Shown piece by piece: positions 8,616 to 16,854 of a DNA stretch of 64,000 bases (position 1 is its first letter; each line of letters opens with the position of its first letter). The DNA is from Microbacterium sp. SLBN-146. Its GTDB lineage: Bacteria; Actinomycetota; Actinomycetes; Actinomycetales; Microbacteriaceae. The notes beneath the pieces were generated by a model. It had not been told where the DNA came from, searched no databases, and saw nothing but the letters and a program-made list of their open reading frames with translations. The stretch is taken from positions 3,534,001-3,598,000 of the forward strand of contig NZ_VFMR01000001.1 of the NCBI RefSeq assembly GCF_006715145.1, in the 5' to 3' direction. A program made the position numbers and the translations under genes.

Positions 8616-9956
8616 GCCTCCGGCCCCCGCGCGTCGCAGGGTCGCGACGGCCTCGATGTGATGCGAGTGGGGGAAGAGATCCAGACCGTCGACGCGCACG
8701 GTCTCGTAGCCTTCCGCACGGAACGTCCCGAGGTCCCGGCCGACAGCGACGGGATCGCAGGCGACGTAGACGACGGTCTCGGGACCGAGGGCAGCGATCC
8801 CCCGCACGACGTCGCGTCCGGCGCCCGACCGCGGCGGATCGAGCAGGACCACGCCGCGGGAGATCCGCTCGCGCTCCGTGGCGGATGCCGCCTCCGCGAG
8901 CCGCGCGATCCAGCGGTCGACGCGATCGGTCTCGGCCCGCGCGCCGACCCACTCCGCGAGGTTCTCTCCGGCGTGCTCGGTCGCCCGCACGTCGGACTCG
9001 ACCGACGTGATGCGCGCGGTCTGGCCTGCGAGCGAGGCGAGCGTCGCAGCGAAGAGCCCGACCCCGCCGTACAGGTCGAGGTGCAGGGCTTCGGGATCGA
9101 GGACTGCACCGGTCGCGTCCGTCCCCGCGACGTCGCGAAGGGTCGTGGCCACACGACGCGTCAGCGTGTGCGCCGCGAGTCGGTGCACCTGCCAGAAGCC
9201 CCCGGCATCGACGCGGAAGTCGCGACCGTCGACCCGCTCGACGACGACCTCGCGATCAGGATCCTTGGCGCGGTCACGGGGCGCCTTCCGGCCGCCCCGC
9301 GAGCGGCTCTGCTCGGGGCGCGGGATCACGCGGACACGACCGTCGCCCGGCTCGACGAGATCGATCCGACCGGGAGCGCCCTCCGTCAGATGGAGTGCGG
9401 CCCGCTCGATGCCGGGAGTCGCGAGCGGAAGGTCGTCGACGGGGATGACACGGTGGCTGCGCGCCACGTAGGGGCCGACGCGCCCGGCTTCGTCGACGTG
9501 CAGGCTCACGCGGGTGCGCCAACCGGTTCCGTCGTCCGTCTCTTCGGCGACCGTGCGGCCGTCGTGCCCGACGACCGCCTCGGCACCGGACATCTCGATG
9601 GGAAGCTCGACGCCGCCGAAGCGGCGAAGGGAATCGGTGAGCACCTCGAGCTTCAGCATCCGCTGTTCACGAAGGTCGATGTGACCGAAGTCGGCTCCCC
9701 CCGGACGGAGGTCGGGCGCGACGTCGACATCGGCTTGGCGCCATACGTGCGGTTGCCGGTGCGGCGACGCGTCGAGCACCTCGAGCGTCTCCGCTCGCCA
9801 GAACGAGCTCTTCGAGGCATCCGTCACGCGAACCCGCACCCGCTCCCCGGGGATCGCGTCGGACACGAAGACCACGCGACCCTCGTGCCGGGCGACGAAG
9901 ACGCCGCCGTGAGCGACACCCGTGATGTCGAGGTCGATCAGGTCGCCGGAGTCCAT
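8613..9956 (-). CDS. TrmA/RumA-type class I SAM RNA methyltransferase
   Basis: A 447-residue protein with an N-terminal TRAM domain (GDLIDLDITGVAHGG to about residue 60) and a C-terminal Rossmann methyltransferase. SAM binding is at LHLDLYGGVGLFAATL; the catalytic region has LLDPPRSGAGRDVV and VVYVACDPVAVGRDL, whose cysteine is the expected nucleophile of the uridine C5 methyltransferases. The final HSHHIEAVATLRR matches the family end. The [4Fe-4S] cysteines of E. coli RlmD are absent: the equivalent GGC...QH region reads GGADFGHIDLREQ. The likely substrate is a uridine in 23S rRNA or tRNA. Start is ATG at 9956; the open frame continues far upstream but antisense to maf and the carboxylase alpha gene. 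Confidence 0.87.
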   Translation of the reverse strand: MDSGDLIDLDITGVAHGGVFVARHEGRVVFVSDAIPGERVRVRVTDASKSSFWRAETLEVLDASPHRQPHVWRQADVDVAPDLRPGGADFGHIDLREQRMLKLEVLTDSLRRFGGVELPIEMSGAEAVVGHDGRTVAEETDDGTGWRTRVSLHVDEAGRVGPYVARSHRVIPVDDLPLATPGIERAALHLTEGAPGRIDLVEPGDGRVRVIPRPEQSRSRGGRKAPRDRAKDPDREVVVERVDGRDFRVDAGGFWQVHRLAAHTLTRRVATTLRDVAGTDATGAVLDPEALHLDLYGGVGLFAATLASLAGQTARITSVESDVRATEHAGENLAEWVGARAETDRVDRWIARLAEAASATERERISRGVVLLDPPRSGAGRDVVRGIAALGPETVVYVACDPVAVGRDLGTFRAEGYETVRVDGLDLFPHSHHIEAVATLRRAGAGG

Positions 9957-10058
9957 CCTTCGATTCTCTCTCACGCGGCGTCGTGAGTGAACCTCGGTCC
10001 GCCCCCTTTTCGGGGGACACGGACGTGCTTTCCGTCGTCGGCGAAGAATCGTCCGGTC

Positions 10059-10064
10059 TAGCGT
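10059..10064 (+). promoter_or_regulatory. -10 box of leaderless maf promoter
   Basis: TAGCGT, 6 nt before ATG at 10071. Confidence 0.6.
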
Positions 10065-10070
10065 GGAGGC

Positions 10071-10748
10071 ATGCGCGTGTGCCTTGCCTCGACCTCTCCC
10101 GCCCGCCTCATGCTGCTCGGGCAGTTCGGCATCCGGCCGCTGACGATCGCACCGGCCGTCGATGAGGAAGCGGTGATCGAGGCCGTCGAGTCGGCCGAGG
10201 CGCGCACGCTCACCCCCGACGAGCACGTTCTGCTGCTCGCGCGCCGCAAAGCCGCCGATGTCGCCGTGCGTCTCGCCGACGACATCCCCGACTTCGACGG
10301 CATCGTCATCGGCGGCGATTCGATGTTCGAGCTCGACGGCGAGATCCTGGGCAAGCCGTACACGCCCGAGAACGCGATCGCACGCTGGCAGGCCATGCGC
10401 GGACGCACGGGTGTCCTGCACTCGGGGCACGCCGTCGTGCGGGTCGGCCCCGGGCAGCAGGCTCGTGAAGTGCACGCGGTGGCCGCGGCATCCGTCACCT
10501 TCGCCGCCGATGTGACGGATGCCGAGATCGAGACCTACGTCGCGACAGGTGAGCCGCTGCATGTCGCGGGTGCCTTCACCGTCGACAGCCTGGGGGGAGC
10601 CTTCATCGAGCGCGTCGACGGCGACCCGTCGACCGTCGTCGGGATGTCGCTGTCGACCCTCCGAGGGCTCGTCCGGGAACTCGGCGTCGACTGGACGTCG
10701 CTGTGGAATACGACGGACCCCTCGCTCGAACCCTCCACACCGTTGTAG
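10071..10748 (+). CDS. maf: Maf-family nucleoside triphosphate pyrophosphatase
   Basis: A 225-residue Maf protein, a house-cleaning hydrolase that cleaves dTTP/UTP or modified nucleotides to monophosphates. The signature start LASTSPARLMLL replaces the usual SASPRR, IGGDSMFELDGEILGKP carries the catalytic aspartate and GKP loop, and a conserved lysine lies in LARRKAADV. It sits between the carboxylase beta/epsilon and alpha loci, as in other actinobacteria. The gene appears leaderless. Confidence 0.9.
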   Translation: MRVCLASTSPARLMLLGQFGIRPLTIAPAVDEEAVIEAVESAEARTLTPDEHVLLLARRKAADVAVRLADDIPDFDGIVIGGDSMFELDGEILGKPYTPENAIARWQAMRGRTGVLHSGHAVVRVGPGQQAREVHAVAAASVTFAADVTDAEIETYVATGEPLHVAGAFTVDSLGGAFIERVDGDPSTVVGMSLSTLRGLVRELGVDWTSLWNTTDPSLEPSTPL

Positions 10749-10770
10749 TAGGACGCCCACGTTTTCCATC

Positions 10771-10786
10771 GGTTCTTGTACGAACC
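10771..10786. promoter_or_regulatory. Possible operator upstream of carboxylase alpha
   Basis: GGTTCTTGTACGAACC, an imperfect palindrome with 5-bp arms, lying 28 nt before the -10 box. It could bind a lipid-metabolism regulator; nothing in the sequence identifies which. Confidence 0.25.
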
Positions 10787-10813
10787 GGTCAAAGGGGCCT
10801 TGCACCTCCTCGG

Positions 10814-10819
10814 TAGGCT
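10814..10819 (+). promoter_or_regulatory. -10 box of leaderless carboxylase-alpha promoter
   Basis: TAGGCT, 7 nt before ATG at 10827. Confidence 0.6.
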
Positions 10820-10826
10820 GGCATCC

Positions 10827-12608
10827 ATGCCTCAGACCGCTTCGGCGAAGATCCAGAAGGTTCTCATCGCGAATCGCGGTGAGATCGCTGTCCGCATCGC
10901 ACGCGCCGCCCGCGATGCCGGCAAGTCCGCCGTCGCCGTCTACGCCGACCAGGATCGGGATGCCCTGCACGTCAGGCTCGCCGACGAGGCGTACGCGCTC
11001 GACGGCTCCACGAGCGCCGACACCTACCTGTCGATCGACAAGCTTCTCTCCGTCGCTCGTCGCTCCGGCGCCGACGCCGTGCACCCCGGCTACGGCTTCC
11101 TCGCCGAGAACGCCGACTTCGCGCGTGCCGTGATCGGCGCGGGCCTCATCTGGATCGGCCCGTCGCCCGACGCGATCGAAGCGCTCGGCGACAAGGTCAC
11201 CGCGCGGCACGTCGCCGAGAAGGTCGGCGCCCCGCTCGCCCCCGGCACGCCCGGACCCGTCGACGGCGCCGACGAGGTCATCGCCTTCGCCGAGGAGTTC
11301 GGCCTTCCGATCGCCATCAAGGCCGCATACGGCGGCGGCGGGCGCGGGCTCAAAGTCGCCCGCACGCTCGAGGAAGTCCCCGAGATGTTCGACTCCGCGA
11401 CGCGCGAGGCCATCAGCGCCTTCGGACGCGGGGAGTGCTTCGTGGAGAAGTACCTCGACAAGCCGCGCCACGTCGAGACCCAGTGCCTCGCGGATGCCGC
11501 GGGCAACGTCGTCGTGATCTCGACGCGCGACTGCTCGCTGCAGCGCCGCCACCAGAAGCTCGTCGAGGAGGCCCCCGCGCCGTTCCTCAGCGACGAGCAG
11601 GTGAAAACCCTCTACGACGCCTCGAAGGCGATCCTCCGCGAGGTCGGGTACATCGGTGCGGGAACGTGCGAGTTCCTCATCGGCGCCGACGGGACGATCT
11701 CGTTCCTCGAAGTCAACACGCGCCTGCAGGTCGAGCACCCCGTCTCGGAAGAGATCACGGGAACGGACCTCGTCCGCGAGCAGTTCCGCATCGCCGAGGG
11801 CGAGGAGATCGGATACGACGATCCCGTCGCGGAAGGCCACTCGATCGAGTTCCGGATCAACGGCGAAGACCCGGGTCGCGGGTTCCTCCCGCAGCCCGGC
11901 CCGATCCACGTCTTCAAGACGTTCGGGGGCCCCGGCATCCGTCTGGATTCCGGCGTCACGGCAGGCGACACCGTCTCGGGAGCGTTCGATTCGCTGCTGG
12001 CCAAGATCATCGTGACAGGACGCGACCGCGCCGAAGCGCTGCAGCGCGCACGGCGGGCCCTCGACGAGTTCGAGGTGGCGGGTCTTCCGACCGTCCTGCC
12101 CTTCCATCGCAAGGTCGTCCGCGACCCCGCCTTCACCGCAGAGGACGGCCGGTTCGGCGTCTTCACGCGATGGATCGAGACGGAGTTCGTCAACGACATC
12201 GCGCCGTGGGATGGCGAACTCGAAGCCCCCAAGCCCGCCGAAGCGCGCCACACCGTGGTGGTCGAGGTGGCCGGCAAGCGCCTCGAGGTGAGCCTCCCCG
12301 ATCGACTCCTCGCCTCACCCGGAGCGGTGGGTCGACCCGCGGTCGTGCCGCCGTCCCGCCGCTCGCACGCGACGTCCGTCGTCGCAGGAGCCTCGGGAGA
12401 CGCCGTCAAGGCCCCCATGCAGGCGACGATCGTGAAGGTCGCCGTCGAACACGGACAGCAGGTCGTCAAGGGCGACCTCGTCATCGTTCTCGAAGCGATG
12501 AAGATGGAGCAGCCGATTCAGGCCCACAAGGACGGCGTCATCGGCGCGATCGACGCCGCCCCCGGCACGACGGTCTCCGCCGGCCACCAGCTGCTCACGA
12601 TCAGCTGA
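10827..12608 (+). CDS. Acyl-CoA carboxylase alpha subunit (biotin carboxylase + BCCP, AccA3 type)
   Basis: A 593-residue biotinylated subunit shared by actinobacterial acetyl-/propionyl-CoA carboxylases. The biotin carboxylase part starts [18 protein letters not shown], has the ATP-grasp glycine loop [29 protein letters not shown] with catalytic residues, and a biotin carboxylase C-domain. A proline/alanine linker leads to a carrier domain in which Lys559 of [11 protein letters not shown] is the biotin site, modified by BirA. ATG at 10827 is chosen over 10776 because of the TAGGCT box 7 nt before it. The gene is monocistronic and convergent with the dehydrogenase at 12633. Confidence 0.95.
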   Translation: MPQTASAKIQKVLIANRGEIAVRIARAARDAGKSAVAVYADQDRDALHVRLADEAYALDGSTSADTYLSIDKLLSVARRSGADAVHPGYGFLAENADFARAVIGAGLIWIGPSPDAIEALGDKVTARHVAEKVGAPLAPGTPGPVDGADEVIAFAEEFGLPIAIKAAYGGGGRGLKVARTLEEVPEMFDSATREAISAFGRGECFVEKYLDKPRHVETQCLADAAGNVVVISTRDCSLQRRHQKLVEEAPAPFLSDEQVKTLYDASKAILREVGYIGAGTCEFLIGADGTISFLEVNTRLQVEHPVSEEITGTDLVREQFRIAEGEEIGYDDPVAEGHSIEFRINGEDPGRGFLPQPGPIHVFKTFGGPGIRLDSGVTAGDTVSGAFDSLLAKIIVTGRDRAEALQRARRALDEFEVAGLPTVLPFHRKVVRDPAFTAEDGRFGVFTRWIETEFVNDIAPWDGELEAPKPAEARHTVVVEVAGKRLEVSLPDRLLASPGAVGRPAVVPPSRRSHATSVVAGASGDAVKAPMQATIVKVAVEHGQQVVKGDLVIVLEAMKMEQPIQAHKDGVIGAIDAAPGTTVSAGHQLLTIS

Positions 12609-12632
12609 CGCTGCCGCCGCGGCATCCCGCGG

Positions 12633-14093
12633 TCACGCCTCGCCGTAGATCGTGTGGTCGACGACGTGCATGGCGCGGGCGGCGTCAGTGATGCTCGCCG
12701 CGAGCGACGGATACACCGCGAAGACACGCGATACCTGGTCGACCGTGAGGCGCCGCTCGACGGCGATCGCGATGGGATAGATCAGCTCCGACGCGCGCGG
12801 GGCGACGATGACACCGCCGATGACGCTCCCCGACCCCTGCCGCGCGATGAGCTTGACGAAGCCGTCCTTGACGCCCATCATCTTCGCGCGGGGGTTCGCG
12901 GCGAGCGGCAGCTTGTGCACGACGCCCGCGATCTTGCCGTCTTCGATGTCCTTCTGCTGCCAGCCGATCGTCGCGATCTCGGGCGACGTGAAGATGTTCG
13001 AGGTGATGCGGCGACGCTCGAGAGGGATGACGACGTCACCGAGGGCGTGGAAGACCGCCGTCCGCCCCTGCATCGACGCGACCGAGGCGAGGGGCACGAA
13101 GGTCGTGCAGTCACCCGCGGCGTAGACATTGGGCACGGAGGTGCGCGCGACCCGATTGACCTGGATGTGGCCCGACTCGGTCATCTGGATGCCCGCTTCT
13201 TCGAGCCCGATCCCGGCCGTGTTGGGGATGGAACCGACCGCCATGAGGCAGTGGCTGCCTTCCACCGTGCGTCCATCGGAGAGGGTCGCGACGACCCGAT
13301 CGCCGAGATTCTCGACCTTGTCGGCGCGCGACTTCGACAAGAGTGTCATCCCGCCGCGCTTGAAGACGCGCTCGATGACGGCCGCCGCGTCGGAATCCTC
13401 ACCGGGGAGCACCTGGTCGCGGCTCGAGATCAGGGTCACCTTGGACCCGAGGTTCATGTAGGCGCCCGCGAACTCCGCGCCCGTCACACCGGACCCCACG
13501 ACGATGAGGTGCTCGGGGATCGACTTCATGTCGTAGAGCTGGGTCCACGTCAGGATGCGGTCGTTGTCGGGCTTCGCACTGGGGAGCTCGCGGGGGGATG
13601 CCCCCACCGAGACGACGAGCGTGTCGGCCTCGATGCGATCGAAGTCGGTGCCGCCGGGGCCCGTCGAGACGATGACGCCGCGGTCGCCTTCGAGCCGGCC
13701 GTGGCCCGAGATGATGCGGACGCCCGCTTCGACGAGCGACGCCCGCATGTCGTCGGACTGCTGCCGCGCGAGGGCGAGGAGCCGACGATTGACAGCGGCG
13801 AGGTTGATCGCGACCTCGGGCTGGAGCGGCTTGCCGTCGCCGCCCTTCGCGAAGAGCTGGACGCCCAGATCACCCGCGCTGCGGGCGGCGACCGCGGCAT
13901 CCGCCGTTGCGATCAGCGTCTTGGACGGGACGACGTCGGTGATGACGGCCGAGCCACCCACCCCCGCCCGCTCGACGAGGGTCACCTCGGCGCCGAGCTG
14001 CGCCGCGGCGATCGCCGCTTCGTAGCCCCCGGGACCTCCGCCGACGATCGCGACGGACTGCGTGCGCTCGAAGCTCAACGTCATGTCGTCCAT
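12633..14093 (-). CDS. NAD(P)H-quinone dehydrogenase-like flavoprotein (LpdA type)
   Basis: A 486-residue pyridine nucleotide-disulfide oxidoreductase fold. FAD binding is at VAIVGGGPGGYEAAIAA, NAD(P)H binding at LIVVGSGVTGAEFAGAY, and the second FAD loop at NVYAAGDCTTFVPLAS, with a C-terminal dimerisation domain. The CxxxxC redox pair of lipoamide dehydrogenase is absent: the region reads GVGGSAVITDVVPSKTLIA. It is therefore not a true dihydrolipoyl dehydrogenase and fits the actinobacterial quinone reductase group. ATG at 14093 follows a GGGGGGAGA purine run; ATG at 14084 is an equally possible start. It diverges from punA. Confidence 0.85.
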   Translation of the reverse strand: MDDMTLSFERTQSVAIVGGGPGGYEAAIAAAQLGAEVTLVERAGVGGSAVITDVVPSKTLIATADAAVAARSAGDLGVQLFAKGGDGKPLQPEVAINLAAVNRRLLALARQQSDDMRASLVEAGVRIISGHGRLEGDRGVIVSTGPGGTDFDRIEADTLVVSVGASPRELPSAKPDNDRILTWTQLYDMKSIPEHLIVVGSGVTGAEFAGAYMNLGSKVTLISSRDQVLPGEDSDAAAVIERVFKRGGMTLLSKSRADKVENLGDRVVATLSDGRTVEGSHCLMAVGSIPNTAGIGLEEAGIQMTESGHIQVNRVARTSVPNVYAAGDCTTFVPLASVASMQGRTAVFHALGDVVIPLERRRITSNIFTSPEIATIGWQQKDIEDGKIAGVVHKLPLAANPRAKMMGVKDGFVKLIARQGSGSVIGGVIVAPRASELIYPIAIAVERRLTVDQVSRVFAVYPSLAASITDAARAMHVVDHTIYGEA

Positions 14094-14181
14094 TCTCCCC
14101 CCGACGGACGCCGTCGCGCGACGCGCTGGTCGACCGCCGCGCCGATCGGCGCGCGGACTGGCCACACGGACCGCGCGTTCA

Positions 14182-14187
14182 TAAGGT
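14182..14187 (+). promoter_or_regulatory. -10 box of leaderless punA promoter
   Basis: TAAGGT, 6 nt before ATG at 14194. Confidence 0.6.
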
Positions 14188-14193
14188 GGGCAC

Positions 14194-15027
14194 ATGTCAG
14201 TCACCACCGATAACCCCCTCGACGACCCGATTGCGGACCCGTTCGCGATCGCCGCCGAGGCCGCCGCCGACATCGCCCGCCTGACGGGCGTCGCGCAGCA
14301 CGACATCGCTCTCACCCTCGGAAGCGGGTGGGGCAAGGCGGCCGAGCTCATCGGAGAGACGACGGCCGTCGTGTCCGCCACCGACGTCACGGGCTTCAGC
14401 AAGCCGGCGCTCGAGGGCCACGTGGGAACACTCCGGAGCGTCCGGACCCCGAAGGGTCGGAACGTGCTCGTGATCGGCGCTCGCACCCACTTCTACGAGG
14501 GACACGGCGCGCGCCGTGTCGTCCACAGCGTCCGCACGGCCGCTGCGACCGGCGCGCGGACGATGGTCCTCACCAACGGCGCGGGCGGAATCCGGCACAC
14601 GTGGAAGCCGGGACAGCCCGTCCTCATCAGCGATCACATCAATCTCACCTCCGCGTCTCCCCTCGAGGGTGCGACCTTCATCGACCTCACCGACCTGTAC
14701 GCGACGCGTCTGCGTGACCTTGCCCGCTCGATCGATCCCTCGCTCGACGAAGGCGTGTACTGCCAGTTCCGCGGCCCCCAGTACGAGACCCCCGCCGAGG
14801 TGCGGATGGCCAAGGCGATCGGCGGAGACATCGTCGGCATGTCGACCGCACTCGAAGCGATCGCCGCCCGGCAGGCGGGCATGGAGATCCTCGGCTTCTC
14901 GCTCATCACCAACATGGCCGCCGGCATCCAGACGACTCCCCTGAGCCATCAGGAGGTGATCGAGGCGGGCCGCGAGGCGGAGCCCGTCATCTCATCGCTC
15001 CTGGCTCGAGTGATCGGCGAGCTGTGA
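14194..15027 (+). CDS. punA: Purine-nucleoside phosphorylase, trimeric class
   Basis: A 277-residue enzyme that splits purine nucleosides with phosphate to base and ribose-1-phosphate. Family motifs: TLGSGWGKAAEL (phosphate loop), LVIGARTHFYEGH, VLTNGAGGIRH, FRGPQYETPAEVRM and GMSTALEAIAARQ followed by LITNMAAG, the class II (PNP/MTAP) purine-binding region. It overlaps the following phosphosugar mutase by 4 nt, so the two are co-expressed and the mutase can take up the pentose-1-phosphate. The enzyme complements the add-deoA-cdd salvage genes at 28546-31424. Confidence 0.94.
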   Translation: MSVTTDNPLDDPIADPFAIAAEAAADIARLTGVAQHDIALTLGSGWGKAAELIGETTAVVSATDVTGFSKPALEGHVGTLRSVRTPKGRNVLVIGARTHFYEGHGARRVVHSVRTAAATGARTMVLTNGAGGIRHTWKPGQPVLISDHINLTSASPLEGATFIDLTDLYATRLRDLARSIDPSLDEGVYCQFRGPQYETPAEVRMAKAIGGDIVGMSTALEAIAARQAGMEILGFSLITNMAAGIQTTPLSHQEVIEAGREAEPVISSLLARVIGEL

Positions 15028-16757
15028 GCGCGGCAGCGGCGAACGACGCCGCGGGAACGGATGCCACGACGGCGGACTCTGCCCTCCTCGACGCGGCGCG
15101 CGCGTGGCTCGCGCAGGATCCCGACGGGGAGACGCGTGCGGAGCTGCGCGAGCTCATCTCCGCGAGCGAGGCGGGCGATGCGACGGCCACCGCCGACCTC
15201 GCCGATCGGTTCTCCACGCGCCTCGCCTTCGGCACCGCAGGGCTCCGCGGCCGGCTCGGGGCCGGGAGTAACCGGATGAACCGCGTCCTCGTCGGGCAGG
15301 CCGCCGCCGGTCTCGCGGCGTTCCTGCGTGGGCGCTGGGAGGAGGGCTCGGACGCGCCGTGCGTCATCGTCGGATACGACGGACGCCGCAACTCCGACGT
15401 CTTCGCGCGCGACTCGGCCGAGATCTTCGCGGGGGCGGGGCTTCGTGCCATCCTCCTCCCGAGGCTCCTTCCCACACCCGTCCTGGCCTTCGCCGTGCGC
15501 CACCTCGGCGCCTCCGCCGGCGTCATGGTGACGGCATCCCACAATCCCCCCGACGACAACGGCTACAAGGTGTACCTCGGAGGCGCAGACGAGGGATCCC
15601 AGATCGTCGCCCCGTCCGATGCCGAGATCGCCGCGCACATCGCCCGAGTCGCCGAACGCGGCGACCTCGCCGCCATCCCGCGCTCCCTCGGCTACGAGAT
15701 GGCGCCCGAGTCCGTCGTGGAGGCCTATGTGCAGGCGACCGCGGCGGTCGCGCCGGCGGGCCAGGGCGCCGAGGGGCTCACCTGGACCTACACGGCGATG
15801 CACGGTGTCGGCTGGGAGACGCTGTCCCACATCCTCGAGGTCGCGGGCTACCCCGCCCCCGTCGTCGTCGAGGCGCAGATCGAACCCGACGGAGCGTTCC
15901 CGACGGTCTCCTTCCCCAATCCGGAGGAACCGGGCGCGATGGACCTCGCCTTCGAGACGGCCCGGGAGGCCGGAGCGGAGTTCGTCCTCGCGAACGATCC
16001 CGACGCCGACCGGCTCGCCGTCGCGATCCCCGATGAGCACGCCGAGGGCGGGTGGCGACAGCTCACCGGGAACCAGGTCGGTCTGCTCCTCGGCTGGCGC
16101 GCAGCACGCCTGGCGGCCGAACTGGGCACGACGGATGCCGCATCCCTCGCCTGCTCGCTCGTGTCGTCGCCCGGGCTGGCCGCCGTCGCCGAGCACTACG
16201 GACTCGGGTTCCACGCGACGCTCACGGGCTTCAAGTGGATCTCGCGCGCCCCCGGGATGATCTACGGCTTCGAGGAAGCCCTCGGCTACCTCGTGAACCC
16301 CGAGACGGTTCGCGACAAGGACGGCATCTCGGCAGCCGTCGCGATGCTCGGGATGGCGACGGAGGCCCGCGCGCGCGGCGTCGGCATCGCGGGTCTTCTC
16401 GCGGAGTTCGACGAGACGTTCGGTGCCTTCGCGAGCGACCAGATCTCCGTGCGCGTCGACGACGTGTCGTCGATCGGGCGGATCATGGCCGCTCTGCGCG
16501 CCGAGCACCCGACGGCCGTCGGCGATGTCGCGGTCGATCGCGTGGACGACCTGCTCGAGGGCGTCGACGGATTCCCGCCGGGCGACGTGCTGCGCCTGTG
16601 GCTCACCGACGGGTCGCGCGTCATCGTCCGACCGAGCGGAACCGAGCCCAAGCTCAAGCTCTACCTCGATGTGCGCGGCGATTCGGCCGACGACGCCCGC
16701 GGGCGGATCGCTGCACTGTCGGCGGGAGCCCGGCAGCTGCTCGAGGCGCTCGGCTGA
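15024..16757 (+). CDS. pmmB: Phosphomannomutase/phosphopentomutase-family phosphosugar mutase
   Basis: A 577-residue alpha-D-phosphohexomutase. The N-terminal substrate loop is FGTAGLRGRLGAGSNRMNR, the catalytic serine lies in VMVTASHNPPDDNGYKVY, the metal loop is LANDPDADRLAVA, and the sugar-binding loop GFEEALGYLV and phosphate-binding VRPSGTEPKLKLY follow. Length fits the PGM2-like group that acts on pentose or hexose phosphates. The GTG start overlaps the punA stop (GTGA), suggesting a role converting ribose-1-phosphate to ribose-5-phosphate. Exact substrate not decided by sequence. Confidence 0.88.
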   Translation: MSAAAANDAAGTDATTADSALLDAARAWLAQDPDGETRAELRELISASEAGDATATADLADRFSTRLAFGTAGLRGRLGAGSNRMNRVLVGQAAAGLAAFLRGRWEEGSDAPCVIVGYDGRRNSDVFARDSAEIFAGAGLRAILLPRLLPTPVLAFAVRHLGASAGVMVTASHNPPDDNGYKVYLGGADEGSQIVAPSDAEIAAHIARVAERGDLAAIPRSLGYEMAPESVVEAYVQATAAVAPAGQGAEGLTWTYTAMHGVGWETLSHILEVAGYPAPVVVEAQIEPDGAFPTVSFPNPEEPGAMDLAFETAREAGAEFVLANDPDADRLAVAIPDEHAEGGWRQLTGNQVGLLLGWRAARLAAELGTTDAASLACSLVSSPGLAAVAEHYGLGFHATLTGFKWISRAPGMIYGFEEALGYLVNPETVRDKDGISAAVAMLGMATEARARGVGIAGLLAEFDETFGAFASDQISVRVDDVSSIGRIMAALRAEHPTAVGDVAVDRVDDLLEGVDGFPPGDVLRLWLTDGSRVIVRPSGTEPKLKLYLDVRGDSADDARGRIAALSAGARQLLEALG

Positions 16758-16764
16758 CTCTTCT

Positions 16765-16795
16765 GCACGCGCCTCGGGATGTCCGGGGCGCGTGC
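16765..16795. terminator. Hairpin after pmmB
   Basis: Arms GCACGCGCCTCGG and CCGGGGCGCGTGC pair over 13 bp with one mismatch around a 5-nt loop. It immediately precedes the -10 box of the next gene, so it separates two transcription units. Confidence 0.55.
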
Positions 16796-16801
16796 TAGCG
16801 T
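16796..16801 (+). promoter_or_regulatory. Candidate -10 box for the MFS gene
   Basis: TAGCGT directly after the hairpin, 53 nt before the ATG at 16855. This would give a leadered mRNA with the purine-rich AGAGGCGG as ribosome site. Confidence 0.4.
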
Positions 16802-16854
16802 GACGCCGCACGCCATCCGAGCGTGTCCCGAGGTGTTCTGGAACAGAGGCGGCG

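Noticed and set aside
6900..9986. Open frame of over 1000 codons on the plus strand opposite the kinase, regulator and methyltransferase genes
   Set aside because: Composition is that of an antisense frame and all three opposite-strand genes have clear motifs, overlaps and promoters.
10800..10805. TTGCAC as a -35 box for the carboxylase alpha gene
   Set aside because: Only 8 nt separate it from the TAGGCT box, too short for a sigma-70 type promoter.
9957..12251. Upstream continuation of the methyltransferase frame on the minus strand
   Set aside because: It runs antisense through maf and the carboxylase alpha gene, before the TRAM domain start; not coding.
12617..12632. CCGCGG/CCGCGG stem between the carboxylase alpha and flavoprotein genes as terminator
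   Set aside because: Six-bp stem with a 4-nt loop and no T-tract is too common in GC-rich DNA to claim.
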